Of a DNA stretch of 64,000 nucleotides, positions 44,591-54,368 are shown piece after piece. The DNA is from Pseudomonas kribbensis (GTDB taxonomy: Bacteria; Pseudomonadota; Gammaproteobacteria; Pseudomonadales; Pseudomonadaceae), in the NCBI RefSeq assembly GCF_003352185.1, contig NZ_CP029608.1, forward strand, positions 434,001-498,000. Direction: 5' to 3'. The notes beneath the pieces are model-generated. The model was given only the letters and a program-made list of their open reading frames with translations. It made no database searches and was not told the DNA's origin. How positions within the stretch are numbered: position 1 is the first letter of the stretch; each line of letters begins with the position of its first letter. The translations under genes were made by a program, and so were the position numbers.

Positions 44591-46270
44591 TTACCGCTCG
44601 TGTACGTAAGTACCCGGCGAGGCTTCGCCTGCCGGATATGCCTTGTTGCCCAGCTTCGTCGGTGCCTTTTTCAGTTCGCCCGAACGCGCCGCCTGCCAGG
44701 CCTGCCAGTGCAGCCACCAGGAGTCGGCGTGCTTGGTCGAGTTTTCCTGCCAGTCATCGGCATTGGCGGTCATTTCGTCGCTGGTCATGTAGCGCGATTT
44801 CGGGTTGCCCGGCGGGTTCAGAATGCTCTGGATATGCCCGCTGCTGGACAGCACGAATTCCACCTTGCCGCCAAACAGCTGCGCCGACTTGTAGCAGGAC
44901 TTCCACGGGGTGATGTGGTCGTTGGTGCCGGCCAGCGAGAAGATGTCGGCCCTGACTTTCTTGAGGTCGATCGGCGTGCCGCACACTTCCAGTGCATCGG
45001 GGCGGGTCAGTGGGTTGTTTTTGAACATCTCGATCAGGTCGCCGTGGAACGCGGCCGGCAACCGGGTGGTGTCGTTGTTCCAGAACAGGATGTCGAACAC
45101 CGGCGGCTCGTTGCCCAGCAGGTAGTTGTTGACCCAGTAGTTCCAGATCAGATCGTTGGGGCGCATCCAGGCGAAGACCTTGGCCATGTCTTTGCCTTCG
45201 AGCACGCCGGCCTGATACGAATGACGCTTGGCCATCTCCAGAGTCTGCTCGTCGACGAACAGGGCGACGTCGCTGTCCAGGGTGGTGTCGAGCACGCTGA
45301 CCAGCAGGGTCAGGGCATTGACCTTGTTTTCGCCGGTGGCGGCGTAGTGGCCGAGCAGGGCGGTGCAGGTGATGCCGCCGGAGCAGGCGCCCAGCATGTT
45401 GACGTCCTTGCTGCCGGTGATCGCGGTGACCACGTCGACCGCTTCCTTCAGGGCTTCGATGTAGGTCGAGAGGCCCCACTCGCGCTGTTCCTTGGTCGGG
45501 TTGCGCCAGCTGACGATAAAGGTCTGCACATTGTTGCGCAGGCAGAAACGCGCCAGGCTCTTGTCCGGGCTCAGGTCGAATACGTAGAACTTGTTGATTT
45601 GCGGCGGCACCACCAGCAGCGGACGCTCGTGGACTTGCTCGGTGATCGGTTTGTACTGGATCAGCTCCAGCACGTCGTTGCGAAACACCACCGCGCCTTC
45701 GCTCACACCCAAGGTCTTGCCGACCTCGAACGCACCCATGTTGACCTGGCTCGGCATGCCGCCGTTGTGTACCAGATCCTTGGCCAGATGCGAGAGGCCG
45801 TCGAGCAGGCTCTTGCCGCCGGTTTCGAAGAAGCGTTTGACCGCTGCCGGGTTGGCTGCGGTGTTGGTCGGCGCCATGGCTTCGGTCATCAGGTTGATCA
45901 CGAAGTGGCCGCGCGCGATGTCCTTGGGCGAGAGGCTGCTGTCGTCGATCCAGGCATGGAGTTCCTTGCGCCACGCCAGATAAGTTTGCAGGTAACGTTT
46001 GTACAGCGGGTTCTGACTCCACGCCGGGTCGACAAAGCGACGGTCATCGCCTGCCGGTTGCAGTTCTGATTTGCCGAACAGCACGTTCTTCAGTTCGATG
46101 CCGAAATGAGTGACGTGTTTGACGCTATGGATCGGTTGTTTGATGGCCTGGGTCAGCACCATTCGAGCAGAGGCCAGCAGATCCTTTCCGCGAAGCCCAA
46201 CGACAGGATTCAGCCCCAGGGTGTTTTCCGAGGCTTGGTACTTCAAATCATCGTTATTCTTGTTACTCAT
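44591..46270 (-). CDS. phaC1: Class II poly(3-hydroxyalkanoate) synthase 1
   Basis: A 559-residue polymerase joining (R)-3-hydroxyacyl-CoAs into mcl-PHA on granules. Box GACSGG holds Cys296, LAGTNDHITPW the Asp and LSSSGHIQSILNPPGN the His, the known class II triad. It is the first gene of the minus-strand pha unit. The start codons contain an A-rich AACAAGAATAAC, a match to Hfq/Crc sites; Crc is known to lower phaC1 translation in P. putida. A sigma-54-like element lies about 125 bases upstream. Confidence 0.97.
   Translation of the reverse strand: MSNKNNDDLKYQASENTLGLNPVVGLRGKDLLASARMVLTQAIKQPIHSVKHVTHFGIELKNVLFGKSELQPAGDDRRFVDPAWSQNPLYKRYLQTYLAWRKELHAWIDDSSLSPKDIARGHFVINLMTEAMAPTNTAANPAAVKRFFETGGKSLLDGLSHLAKDLVHNGGMPSQVNMGAFEVGKTLGVSEGAVVFRNDVLELIQYKPITEQVHERPLLVVPPQINKFYVFDLSPDKSLARFCLRNNVQTFIVSWRNPTKEQREWGLSTYIEALKEAVDVVTAITGSKDVNMLGACSGGITCTALLGHYAATGENKVNALTLLVSVLDTTLDSDVALFVDEQTLEMAKRHSYQAGVLEGKDMAKVFAWMRPNDLIWNYWVNNYLLGNEPPVFDILFWNNDTTRLPAAFHGDLIEMFKNNPLTRPDALEVCGTPIDLKKVRADIFSLAGTNDHITPWKSCYKSAQLFGGKVEFVLSSSGHIQSILNPPGNPKSRYMTSDEMTANADDWQENSTKHADSWWLHWQAWQAARSGELKKAPTKLGNKAYPAGEASPGTYVHER
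46253..46264 (-). promoter_or_regulatory. Candidate Hfq/Crc site in phaC1 codons 3-6
   Basis: On the minus strand codons 3-6 read AACAAGAATAAC, containing the A-rich AAnAAnAA pattern immediately after the start codon, where Hfq-Crc binding would block initiation. Confidence 0.6.
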
Positions 46271-46393
46271 CTACGACGCTCCATTGTCCTGAGACGAGTA
46301 CCCGGTTTCTGCTGTGCAGTTCCACAGCCAATGCCAGGTACTACTGCTCGGGTGACCGTTGATTCTGCATAGCTGCTTTACAGTCGTAGAGCA

Positions 46394-46411
46394 CTGCAGG
46401 GAACTTGCCAG
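46394..46411 (-). promoter_or_regulatory. Putative sigma-54 promoter of phaC1
   Basis: The minus strand reads TGGCAAGTTCCCTGCA, with GG (46409-46408) and GC (46397-46396) exactly 10 bases apart and a TGGCA -24 element. It predicts a start near 46384 and a leader of about 115 bases. Involvement of RpoN in Pseudomonas PHA synthesis is established in some species. Confidence 0.5.
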
Positions 46412-46527
46412 CTCCATTGGTTACCCGAGTTTAATTTTTTTCGCAAGCAGCCGATCCTGGGCCGCTTTAGCGGAGCATTCAAACAGATGAATTTAGAAAA
46501 TGCCCTCTAAACAGTCCGAGGCGCGGA

Positions 46528-46905
46528 CTAGAGCATCAGCTTGACGACGGACTCGTCCGGGTCGCGGGTTTTGCCGGCGGCTTTGAGCTCGGCCAGATAA
46601 TCCGCCCAGAGTGCGTCATAACGTCGCCCCAGTTCGTAGAGGTAATCCCAGGTGAACAGGCCGCTGTCATGACCGTCGTCGAAGGTCAGTTTCAGTGCGT
46701 ACTGGCCGGCCGGTTCTACCTTGGTCAGGCTGACGTGGAGCTTGCCGAATTGCAGGATCGGTTTGCCGTGGCCCTGGACCTCGGCGGAGGGGGAATGCAC
46801 GCGCAGGAATTCGGCGGGCAGGGTGTATTCCTCGCCGGACGCGTATTTGAGCGACAGGGTTTTCGAGGCTTTGTGCAGTTTGATGTCGGTGGGGAGTTGG
46901 GTCAT
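46528..46905 (-). CDS. DUF971 (GBBH-like N-terminal domain) protein
   Basis: A 125-residue protein with the small zinc-ribbon-like domain found at the N-terminus of gamma-butyrobetaine hydroxylases, here standing alone. MTQLPTDIKLHKASKTLSLKYASGEEYTLPAEFLRVHSPSAEV and DGHDSGLFTWDYLYELGRRYDALWADYLAEL are characteristic. The free-standing form is widespread beside hslU in gamma-proteobacteria, and its function is not established. It follows hslU after a terminator-like hairpin. Confidence 0.88.
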   Translation of the reverse strand: MTQLPTDIKLHKASKTLSLKYASGEEYTLPAEFLRVHSPSAEVQGHGKPILQFGKLHVSLTKVEPAGQYALKLTFDDGHDSGLFTWDYLYELGRRYDALWADYLAELKAAGKTRDPDESVVKLML

Positions 46906-46924
46906 CGCCGGCGTTCCGTCAGGT

Positions 46925-46956
46925 GGAAAAAATTGTGGGAGCCGATGGCTCCCACA
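46925..46956 (-). terminator. Terminator of hslVU
   Basis: TGTGGGAGCC and GGCTCCCACA form a perfect 10-bp stem around GAT, followed on the minus strand by a run of six T residues. The stem uses the same TGTGGGAGC head as the REP units. Confidence 0.85.
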
Positions 46957-46981
46957 GTTTCACGACCACTGTAAGTATGGC

Positions 46982-48319
46982 TTACAGGATATAACGGGAC
47001 AGATCTTCGTTCTGCGCCAATTCACCCAGGTGGCTGTTGACGTACTCGGCGTCGATCAGGATCGCCTTGTCGTCGTGGGCGCTGGCCAGATCGCCGGCAC
47101 TGAACGACACCTCTTCCAGCAGGCGCTCGAGCAGCGTGTGCAGGCGACGGGCACCGATGTTCTCGGTCTTCTCGTTGACCTGCCAGGCGATCTCCGCCAG
47201 ACGCTTGATGCCTTCAGGCTGGAACTGGATGTTCAGGCCTTCGGTCTTCAGCAGTGCGCAGTACTGCTCGGTGAGCGAGGCGTGCGGTTCGCTGAGGATG
47301 CGCTCGAAGTCTTCCGGGCTCAGGGCCTTGAGTTCGACGCGGATCGGCAGACGGCCTTGCAGCTCCGGCACCAGATCGCTCGGCTTGCTCAGGTGGAACG
47401 CACCGGAAGCGATGAACAGGATGTGGTCGGTCTTGACCATGCCCAGCTTGGTGTTGACGGTGCAGCCTTCGATCAGCGGCAGCAGGTCACGCTGCACGCC
47501 TTCACGGGACACATCGGCGCCGCCCACATTGCCGCGCTTGGCGACCTTGTCGATTTCGTCGATGAACACGATGCCGTGCTGCTCGACCGCTTCCAGGGCC
47601 TTGGCCTTCAACTCTTCTTCGTTGACCAGGCGACCGGCTTCTTCATCGCGCACCAATTTCAGCGCTTCCTTGACCTTGAGCTTGCGGGACTTCTTCTTGC
47701 CCTTGCCCATGTTGGCGAACAGGGACTGCAGCTGGTTGGTCATTTCTTCCATGCCCGGCGGCGTGGCGATCTCGATGCCGGCCATTTCGGCGACTTCGAT
47801 CTCGATTTCCTTGTCGTCCAGCTGACCTTCGCGCAGACGCTTGCGGAACAGCTGGCGAGTGTTGGAGTCCTGGGTCGGCGCGTCTTCGTTGCCGAAGCCC
47901 ATGCGTGCCGGCGGCAGCAGGGCGTCGAGGATGCGGTCCTCGGCGGCGTCTTCGGCGCGGTGACGCACGCGGGTCATTTCCTGCTCGCGCAGCATCTTGA
48001 TCGCGGCATCGGCCAGATCGCGGATGATCGATTCGACGTCACGGCCGACGTAGCCGACTTCGGTGAACTTGGTCGCTTCGACCTTGATAAACGGCGCGTT
48101 GGCCAGCTTGGCCAGGCGGCGGGCGATCTCGGTTTTACCGACACCGGTCGGGCCGATCATCAGGATGTTCTTCGGGGTTACTTCAACGCGCAGCTCTTCA
48201 GGCAGCTGCATGCGGCGCCAGCGGTTGCGCAGGGCAATCGCGACGGCGCGCTTGGCATCGTCTTGGCCGATGATATGGCGGTTGAGTTCGTGGACGATTT
48301 CGCGGGGAGTCATGGACAT
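46982..48319 (-). CDS. hslU: ATP-dependent protease ATPase subunit HslU
   Basis: A 445-residue AAA+ unfoldase that feeds substrates to the HslV peptidase. Walker A is GPTGVGKT (56-63), Walker [10 protein letters not shown], sensor and arginine-finger regions lie in [15 protein letters not shown], and the pore motif is within GYVGRDVES. The C-terminal DLSRYIL, which inserts into HslV, is intact. It lies 54 bases downstream of hslV in one unit, a heat-shock operon in other gamma-proteobacteria. Confidence 0.97.
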   Translation of the reverse strand: MSMTPREIVHELNRHIIGQDDAKRAVAIALRNRWRRMQLPEELRVEVTPKNILMIGPTGVGKTEIARRLAKLANAPFIKVEATKFTEVGYVGRDVESIIRDLADAAIKMLREQEMTRVRHRAEDAAEDRILDALLPPARMGFGNEDAPTQDSNTRQLFRKRLREGQLDDKEIEIEVAEMAGIEIATPPGMEEMTNQLQSLFANMGKGKKKSRKLKVKEALKLVRDEEAGRLVNEEELKAKALEAVEQHGIVFIDEIDKVAKRGNVGGADVSREGVQRDLLPLIEGCTVNTKLGMVKTDHILFIASGAFHLSKPSDLVPELQGRLPIRVELKALSPEDFERILSEPHASLTEQYCALLKTEGLNIQFQPEGIKRLAEIAWQVNEKTENIGARRLHTLLERLLEEVSFSAGDLASAHDDKAILIDAEYVNSHLGELAQNEDLSRYIL

Positions 48320-48373
48320 AATAATTGACGGTCCTCAAGCAGAAACAAGCCGTGGCACAGGGCCGCGTCAGGC

Positions 48374-48904
48374 TTATTCAGCGAGATCCTGCTCCTCAAT
48401 GGTCTGGGTGTGGTTGGTGAATACACAGATGTCGCCGGCGATGCCGAGAGCGGTCTCGACGATTTCGCGGGCCGACAGGTCGGTCTTCTTCAGCAGGGCG
48501 CTGGCGGCGGCTTGCGCATAGGCGCCACCGGAACCCATGGCGATCAGGCCGTCTTCGGGTTCGACCACGTCACCGTTGCCGGTGATGATCAGGGAGGCGT
48601 CCTTGTTGGCGACCGCGAGCATCGCTTCGAGGCGGCTCAAGGAGCGGTCGGTACGCCATTCTTTGGCGAGTTCGACGGCGGCACGGATCAGGTGGCCCTG
48701 ATGTTTCTCGAGCTGGCCTTCGAAACGTTCGAACAGGGTAAAGGCGTCGGCGGTGGCACCGGCAAAACCGGCGATGACCTGGCCGTGGTACAGGCGACGA
48801 ACTTTCTTCGCGTTGCCTTTCATCACGGTGTTGCCGAGAGAAACCTGGCCGTCGCCGCCCATGACGACTTTGCCGTGGCGGCGGACTGAAACGATGGTGG
48901 TCAA
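48374..48904 (-). CDS. hslV: ATP-dependent protease peptidase subunit HslV
   Basis: A 176-residue proteasome-like threonine protease. The N-terminus must be processed to expose [21 protein letters not shown], where the first Thr is the nucleophile. The TTG at 48904 directly before this Thr, with GGAGA 7-8 bases upstream, gives the canonical length. The in-frame ATG at 48952 would add 16 residues ahead of the catalytic Thr, which this family does not have. [17 protein letters not shown] and [15 protein letters not shown] are typical. Confidence 0.95.
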   Translation of the reverse strand: MTTIVSVRRHGKVVMGGDGQVSLGNTVMKGNAKKVRRLYHGQVIAGFAGATADAFTLFERFEGQLEKHQGHLIRAAVELAKEWRTDRSLSRLEAMLAVANKDASLIITGNGDVVEPEDGLIAMGSGGAYAQAAASALLKKTDLSAREIVETALGIAGDICVFTNHTQTIEEQDLAE

Positions 48905-49014
48905 GGGAAGAGTCTCCACACTGCGGGGCGAAAATGCCTTATGCCCATTCATATGGGGGTGGTGGAGAGGATTTCAACTGCAGGAAGGGAGAGGGGACGA
49001 GCGGTGGTGTTGCT

Positions 49015-49045
49015 GATCCTCCCCACGCAGAGCGGGGGAAGGATC
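49015..49045. repeat. Degenerate palindrome of the CCACGC type after the SPOR gene
   Basis: GATCCT-CCCC and GGGG-AAGGATC face each other around ACGCAGAGC, similar in core to the stem at 19989-20019. It lies 12 bases past the SPOR gene stop on the minus strand and may also act as its transcript end. Confidence 0.55.
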
Positions 49046-49057
49046 ATTCGGGGGGAG

Positions 49058-49774
49058 TCAGCGGCTCTGGCGTTGTTGTAACAACAGGTTGCTGAACCCT
49101 GCGCCCGCCAATTGCTTCTGGGCGGTGGTCAGTTGTTCGCGGTTGCTGAACGGGCCGACCAGTACGCGATACCAGGTTTCATCCTTCACCGTCCCGGACT
49201 CAACCGCGACCGCCTGGCCGAGCAGAATGATCTGCGCGCGGACCTTGTCGGCATCTGTCTGCTTGCGGAACGAGCCGGCCTGGAGGAAGAACTTGGTCAC
49301 CGGTGCAGCCTTGGTCACCGGCGGCGCTGGTGGCGGGGTGATACCGGCCAGCGCAGCCTGGGCGCGCGCGGTGTCGATCTTCGCCGCTTCCGCCGGGGTC
49401 ACCGGCGTGGTCGGGATCGCTGGCACTTGTGGCGTCGGCAGGGTTTTCTCCGGCACGGCGTCAGGCGGCACGATCACTTCCGATTCCGGCAGCAGGGTGT
49501 AGAAGTCGTACTTCGGCTTCACCGGTTGCGTCGGGCTCGGCGGGGTCTTGTTGGCCTCGGCGATCTTGGTGGCTTTCTGTTGTTGCTGTTGCTCGACCTT
49601 CTCGCGCTTGACCGTGTCGCTGCCCTTGCCCGGCTCCAGTTTCATCAGGAACACGATGAACGCACCGACCGTCAGGCCGATGGCCATCCACAGCCAGCCC
49701 GGGATCGGTTGCTTCGCAGGAGCTTGGTAACGGCTGGCGCCACGCTTGGGTGCAGGTTTTTTCTTGGCAGCCAA
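49058..49774 (-). CDS. SPOR-domain membrane protein (FtsN-like)
   Basis: A 238-residue single-pass protein. A basic cytoplasmic N-terminus (MAAKKKPAPKRGASRYQAP) leads to one membrane helix (about 26-46), a long Pro/Ala/Thr-rich periplasmic linker, and a C-terminal SPOR domain (about 160-235; KFFLQAGSFRKQTDADKVRAQIILLG and WYRVLVGPFSNREQL) that binds denuded peptidoglycan at the septum. Its place just after argS is typical for the Pseudomonas gene annotated as FtsN-like. It lacks the longer essential FtsN elements that I could name with confidence, so division function is inferred. The argS stop is 1 base before its ATG. Confidence 0.9.
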   Translation of the reverse strand: MAAKKKPAPKRGASRYQAPAKQPIPGWLWMAIGLTVGAFIVFLMKLEPGKGSDTVKREKVEQQQQQKATKIAEANKTPPSPTQPVKPKYDFYTLLPESEVIVPPDAVPEKTLPTPQVPAIPTTPVTPAEAAKIDTARAQAALAGITPPPAPPVTKAAPVTKFFLQAGSFRKQTDADKVRAQIILLGQAVAVESGTVKDETWYRVLVGPFSNREQLTTAQKQLAGAGFSNLLLQQRQSR

Positions 49775-49775
49775 C

Positions 49776-51512
49776 TTACATGCGCTCCAGGGTTTCCAGG
49801 CCGAGCAGTTCCAGGCCTTGCTTGAGGGTACGGCCGGTCAGCGCGGCAAGGCGCAGACGGCTTTGCATTTGTGCCGGGGTCTCGGCGGCGAGGATCGGGC
49901 AGTGCTCGTAGAAACTGGAGAACAGGCCGGCCACGTCGTACAGGTAGGTGCACAGGGTGTGTGGCGTGCCCTTTTCTGCAACGTTGTTCAGCACTTCGCC
50001 GAACTGCGCCAGTTTGGCTGCCAGATCGTGCTCCTGCGGCGCTTCGAGGACGATCTGGCCGTCGACTTCGCTGTAATTCTTGTCAAGCTTGCGGAACACG
50101 CCGGCCACCCGGGTGTAGGCGTACAGCAGGTACGGCGCGGTATTGCCTTCGAGGTTGAGCATCTGGTCGAAGTTGAAGCTGTAGTCGCTGGTGCGGTGCT
50201 TCGACAGGTCGGCGTACTTCACCGCGCCGATGCCCACAACCTTGGCGATGCTGCGCAGTTCGTCGTCGGCCAGTGTCGGGTTTTTCTCTTTTACCAATGC
50301 GTAGGCACGTTCCTGAGCTTCGGTCAGCAGATCGATCAGCTTCACGGTGCCGCCGTCACGGGTCTTGAACGGACGGCCGTCGGCGCCGTTCATGGTGCCG
50401 AAGCCCATGTGCTCCATTTCCATCGGATGGGTCACGAAACCGGCCTTGCGCGCCACGGCGAACACTTGCTGGAAGTGCAGGGCCTGACGCTGGTCGACGA
50501 AGTACAGCGCACGGTCGGCCTTCAGTTTGCCGCTGCGGTAGCGCACGGCCGCGAGGTCGGTAGTCGCGTACAGGTAGCCGCCGTCAGCCTTGACGATGAT
50601 CACCGGCAACGGCTCGCCTTCGGCGTTCTTGAATTCGTCGAGGAACACGCACTGGGCGCCGTTGCTTTCGACCAGCATGCCGGCGGCTTTCAGGTCGTTG
50701 ACCACGTTGATCAGGTCGTCGTTATAGGCGCTTTCGCCCATCACGTCGGCCATGGTCAGTTTGACGTTGAGCAGTTCGTAGATCTTCTGGCAGTGCGACA
50801 GCGAGATGTCCTTGAACTTGGTCCACAGCGCCAGGCATTCGGCATCGCCGGCCTGCAGCTTGACCACCAGGCCACGGGCGCGGTCGGCGAATTCCGGGGA
50901 TTCGTCGAAGCGCTGCTTGGCGGCGCGGTAGAAGTTTTCCAGGTCCGACAGCTCGTCGCTGGTGATCGGGTTTTCCTGCAGGTAGGCCATCAGCATGCCG
51001 AACTGGGTGCCCCAGTCGCCGACGTGGTTCTGACGGATCACGGTATCGCCGAGAAATTCGAGCACCCGGGCCACGCCGTCGCCGATGATGGTCGAGCGCA
51101 AGTGGCCGACGTGCATCTCTTTGGCCAGGTTCGGCGCCGACAGGTCGACCACGGTGCGTTGCGCCGGGCCGGCCTTGCGCACACCAACGTGAGCGTCGGC
51201 CAGAGCGGCGTCGAGGCGCGAGGCCAGTGCCTGAGTGTTCTGGAAGAAATTGATGAAGCCGGGGCCGGCGATTTCGGCCTTGGTGACGTTCTCGTCAGCC
51301 GGCAGGGCGGCGATGATTTTTTCTGCCAGATCGCGCGGTTTCATGCCTGCAGGCTTGGCCAGCATCATGGCGATGTTGCTGGCGAAATCGCCGTGGGTCT
51401 TGTCCCGGGCGTTTTCCACCTGGATCGCCGGCGTCAGGCCTTCAGGCAACACACCTTCGTTGACGAGTTGGGTGAGGGCTTGTTGGATCAGCTGGCGAAT
51501 GGTGTCTTTCAT
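49776..51512 (-). CDS. argS: Arginyl-tRNA synthetase
   Basis: A 578-residue class Ia synthetase. The HIGH-type motif is HVGH at 134-137 ([18 protein letters not shown]); the N-terminal additional domain (residues 1-110) and the C-terminal DALR anticodon domain ([16 protein letters not shown] to the end) are complete. ATG 51512 was chosen because [13 protein letters not shown] is the family opening; the open frame extends upstream without similarity. It is followed at once by the SPOR gene. A perfect REP pair separates it from priA upstream. Confidence 0.97.
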   Translation of the reverse strand: MKDTIRQLIQQALTQLVNEGVLPEGLTPAIQVENARDKTHGDFASNIAMMLAKPAGMKPRDLAEKIIAALPADENVTKAEIAGPGFINFFQNTQALASRLDAALADAHVGVRKAGPAQRTVVDLSAPNLAKEMHVGHLRSTIIGDGVARVLEFLGDTVIRQNHVGDWGTQFGMLMAYLQENPITSDELSDLENFYRAAKQRFDESPEFADRARGLVVKLQAGDAECLALWTKFKDISLSHCQKIYELLNVKLTMADVMGESAYNDDLINVVNDLKAAGMLVESNGAQCVFLDEFKNAEGEPLPVIIVKADGGYLYATTDLAAVRYRSGKLKADRALYFVDQRQALHFQQVFAVARKAGFVTHPMEMEHMGFGTMNGADGRPFKTRDGGTVKLIDLLTEAQERAYALVKEKNPTLADDELRSIAKVVGIGAVKYADLSKHRTSDYSFNFDQMLNLEGNTAPYLLYAYTRVAGVFRKLDKNYSEVDGQIVLEAPQEHDLAAKLAQFGEVLNNVAEKGTPHTLCTYLYDVAGLFSSFYEHCPILAAETPAQMQSRLRLAALTGRTLKQGLELLGLETLERM

Positions 51513-51645
51513 GGTCTTCTCTTTCGACCGCAAGCGCGGCGGCGCATCGATGCGCGGGTGGAAAAACTGGGCATTATCCGTTGCGAAGACGGGCTTGCCA
51601 ACCTTAGCAGGCAGGATGTGGATGTGTGGTGACAATTCGTCAGCC

Positions 51646-51711
51646 ATCGCAGGCAAGCCAGCTCCCACAAGAACGACGCAATTCCCCTGTGGGAGCTGGC
51701 TTGCCTGCGAT
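51646..51711. repeat. Perfect inverted REP pair between priA and argS
   Basis: Two 24-base arms (51646-51669 and 51688-51711) are exact reverse complements, subtype TGTGGGAGCTGGCTTGCC, with an 18-base spacer. It lies 10 bases past the priA stop. Confidence 0.9.
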
Positions 51712-51720
51712 AGCAATCAA

Positions 51721-53955
51721 TCAATACAAATCGACAGGATCGACATCCAGCGACCAGCGCACCGCCCGGCCGCTCGGCATCTGCTCCAGCGCCAGCAGCC
51801 AGCTCGCCAGCAAGCGGTGCAGCGGCGCCCGGGCAGTGGCCTGCAACAGCAGTTGCGCGCGGAAGCGTCCAGCCCGGCGTTCCATCGGTGCCGGCACCGG
51901 GCCCAGCAGTTCAATGCCGGTCAGATTCTGTTCGGCCAGCAAACGCTCGGCCTCGCTGCAGGCCTCATCGAGAAAACCTTCGGCCTGCCCCGGCTTGTGC
52001 GCTTCGGCGCGCAGCAGGGCGAGGTGGGCGAACGGCGGCAGGCCGGCGGCGCGGCGTTCGCTCAAGGCCTGTTCGGCGAAGGCGAAGTAACCCTGTTCGG
52101 TCAGTTGCACCAATAAAGGATGGTCGGCCAGGTGGGTCTGGATGATCACTTTGCCCGGTTCTTCCGCCCGCCCGGCCCGCCCGGCGACTTGCACGATCAG
52201 TTGCGCCATGCGTTCGCTGGCGCGGAAGTCGCCGGAGAAGAGTCCGCCGTCGGCATCAAGGATCGACACCAGTGTGACGCGGGGGAAATGGTGACCCTTG
52301 GCCAACATCTGCGTGCCGACCAGAATGCACGGCTGGCCTTTCTGAATGGTGGCGAACAACTGGTTCATCGCATCTTTGCGCGAGGTGCTGTCGCGGTCGA
52401 CGCGCAGCACCGGATAGTCCGGGAACAGAATCGCCAGCCGTTCCTCGGCGCGCTCGGTGCCGGCGCCCACCGGCCGCAGGTCGACCTTGTTGCACTTAGG
52501 GCACTGGCGCGGCACGCGCTCGACGTAACCGCAGTGATGGCAGCGCAGTTCGCCGTAGCGCTGGTGCACGGTCATCCGCGCATCGCAGCGCTGGCATTCG
52601 GACATCCAGCCGCAGTCGTGGCACAGCAGGGTCGGGGCAAACCCCCGGCGGTTGAGGAACACCAGCACCTGCTGGCCGGCAGCGAGAGTCTGGCCGATGG
52701 CTTGCTGCATCGGCCCGGAAATGCCGCTGTCCAGTGGACGGCTTTTCACATCCAGGCGCAGGAAACGTGGCTGTTTGGCGCCGCCGGCCCGTTCGTTCAG
52801 GCGCAGGAGCCCATACCGGCCGGTGTAGGCGTTGTGCAGGCTTTCCAGCGATGGCGTCGCGGAGCCGAGCACGATCGGGATGTTTTCCTGCCGCGCGCGC
52901 ACCAGTGCCAGATCCCGTGCGTGGTAGCGCAGGCCTTCCTGCTGTTTATAGGAGCCGTCGTGTTCTTCGTCGATGATGATCAGCCCCGGATTTTTCATCG
53001 GGGTGAACAGCGCCGAGCGGGTGCCGATAATAATGTCGGCTTCGCCATCCCGGGCGGCGAGCCAGGCATCGAGGCGATCGCGGTCATTGACCGCCGAGTG
53101 CAGCAGGGCGATGCGTGCGTTGAAACGTTGTTCGAAGCGCGCCAGGGTCTGCGGGCCGAGGTTGATCTCCGGGATCAGCACCAGTGCCTGTTTGCCGGCC
53201 TCGAGGGTTTCGCGGATCAGCTGCAAATAGACTTCGGTCTTGCCGCTGCCGGTGACCCCGGCCAGCAGGAATGCGTGATAACTGTCGAACCCGGCGCGAA
53301 TCGCCTCGTACGCGGCGCGTTGCTCGCTGTTGAGCGGCAGCTCGGGCTGGGCCAGCCAGTGTTCGTGACGTGCGCCGGGAGCGTGACGACGCACTTCGAC
53401 CTGTACCAGATCCTTGGCCAGCAGCAGATCGAGGCTGTCCTTGCTCAGCATCAGTTTGCTCAGCAACTGATGGGCGACGCCATGAGGGTGCTGCGCCAGT
53501 GTCGCCAGGGCTTCTCGCTGGCGCGGGGCGCGGGCGATGCGCGGGTCATCGAGGCTGGCACCGGGGGCGGCGGACCAGAAACGTTCCTGTCGCGCCTCGG
53601 CCAGTTCGCCCTGACGCAGCAGCACCGGCAGTGCCCAGCTCAGGGTATCGCCGAGGCTGTGCTGATAATACTGGGCGGTCCACAGGCACAGCTTGAACAG
53701 TGCCGGCGGCAGCGGTGGGGTGGCGTCGAGCAGCGCGAGCGCCGGTTTGAGCTTCTCCACCGGTACTTCGCTGGTGTCAGTGACTTCCACCAGAATCCCG
53801 ATCATCTCCCGCCGCCCGAACGGTACCCGCAGGCGCATGCCCGGTTGCAACTGCGAGCGCAGCACACCGGCCGGGGCCCGATAGTCGAACAGGCGGCGCA
53901 GGGGCGAAGGCAGGGCGAGGCGCAGAATGGCGTCGGGCACGCGGAGGATTCTCAT
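51721..53955 (-). CDS. priA: Primosomal helicase PriA
   Basis: A 744-residue superfamily-2 helicase that restarts stalled replication forks. Order: N-terminal DNA-binding domains, Walker A AGVTGSGKT (232-240), Walker B IIIDEEHDGSYKQQE, the Cys-rich zinc region LLCHDCGWMSECQRCDARM ... LRCHHCGYVERVPRQCPKC (eight Cys), and the C-terminal helicase motif QVAGRAGRAEEPG. A GTG at 53940 (MPDAILRLALP) is an alternative start and may be the true one, since neither has a clear ribosome site. It diverges from rpmE, a common Pseudomonas arrangement. Confidence 0.95.
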   Translation of the reverse strand: MRILRVPDAILRLALPSPLRRLFDYRAPAGVLRSQLQPGMRLRVPFGRREMIGILVEVTDTSEVPVEKLKPALALLDATPPLPPALFKLCLWTAQYYQHSLGDTLSWALPVLLRQGELAEARQERFWSAAPGASLDDPRIARAPRQREALATLAQHPHGVAHQLLSKLMLSKDSLDLLLAKDLVQVEVRRHAPGARHEHWLAQPELPLNSEQRAAYEAIRAGFDSYHAFLLAGVTGSGKTEVYLQLIRETLEAGKQALVLIPEINLGPQTLARFEQRFNARIALLHSAVNDRDRLDAWLAARDGEADIIIGTRSALFTPMKNPGLIIIDEEHDGSYKQQEGLRYHARDLALVRARQENIPIVLGSATPSLESLHNAYTGRYGLLRLNERAGGAKQPRFLRLDVKSRPLDSGISGPMQQAIGQTLAAGQQVLVFLNRRGFAPTLLCHDCGWMSECQRCDARMTVHQRYGELRCHHCGYVERVPRQCPKCNKVDLRPVGAGTERAEERLAILFPDYPVLRVDRDSTSRKDAMNQLFATIQKGQPCILVGTQMLAKGHHFPRVTLVSILDADGGLFSGDFRASERMAQLIVQVAGRAGRAEEPGKVIIQTHLADHPLLVQLTEQGYFAFAEQALSERRAAGLPPFAHLALLRAEAHKPGQAEGFLDEACSEAERLLAEQNLTGIELLGPVPAPMERRAGRFRAQLLLQATARAPLHRLLASWLLALEQMPSGRAVRWSLDVDPVDLY

Positions 53956-54108
53956 AGGCGGGGCGGTGAAGAAGGGCGGGAGCCTAGCAGACGGTCGGTC
54001 TCAGTGACAGCTTGCGTGATCGGGATTGTCTGGTAGAATCCGCGGCCTAATTACGTGCGGTATTCAACAATCGTGTTGGATGGCGGCACGCCAGCTGAGG
54101 AAAACACC

Positions 54109-54327
54109 ATGAAAGCCGATATCCACCCGAATTACCCAGAAGTTGCAGTAACTTGCAGCTGCGGCAACAAGTTCGAAACCCGTTCGACCTTCGGCAAAGC
54201 CCTGGCGATCGACGTTTGCAACGAGTGCCACCCGTTCTACACCGGTAAGCAGAAGACTCTGGACACCGGTGGTCGCGTTCAGAAGTTCGCCGACCGTTTC
54301 GGTGCTTTCGGCGCGAAAAAGGCCTAA
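54109..54327 (+). CDS. rpmE: 50S ribosomal protein L31, zinc-binding form
   Basis: A 72-residue ribosomal protein. [28 protein letters not shown] carries Cys16 and Cys18 and [17 protein letters not shown]ys37 and Cys40, the four-ligand zinc type; the zinc-independent paralogue lacks these. ATG 54109 follows GAGGAAAACACC; the frame is open upstream to 54055 without homology. Its terminator lies within the first codons of the next gene. Confidence 0.97.
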   Translation: MKADIHPNYPEVAVTCSCGNKFETRSTFGKALAIDVCNECHPFYTGKQKTLDTGGRVQKFADRFGAFGAKKA

Positions 54328-54368
54328 GGCCCCTCATTCTGGAAAACCTCAGCGGCTTTTCCGGTCTG

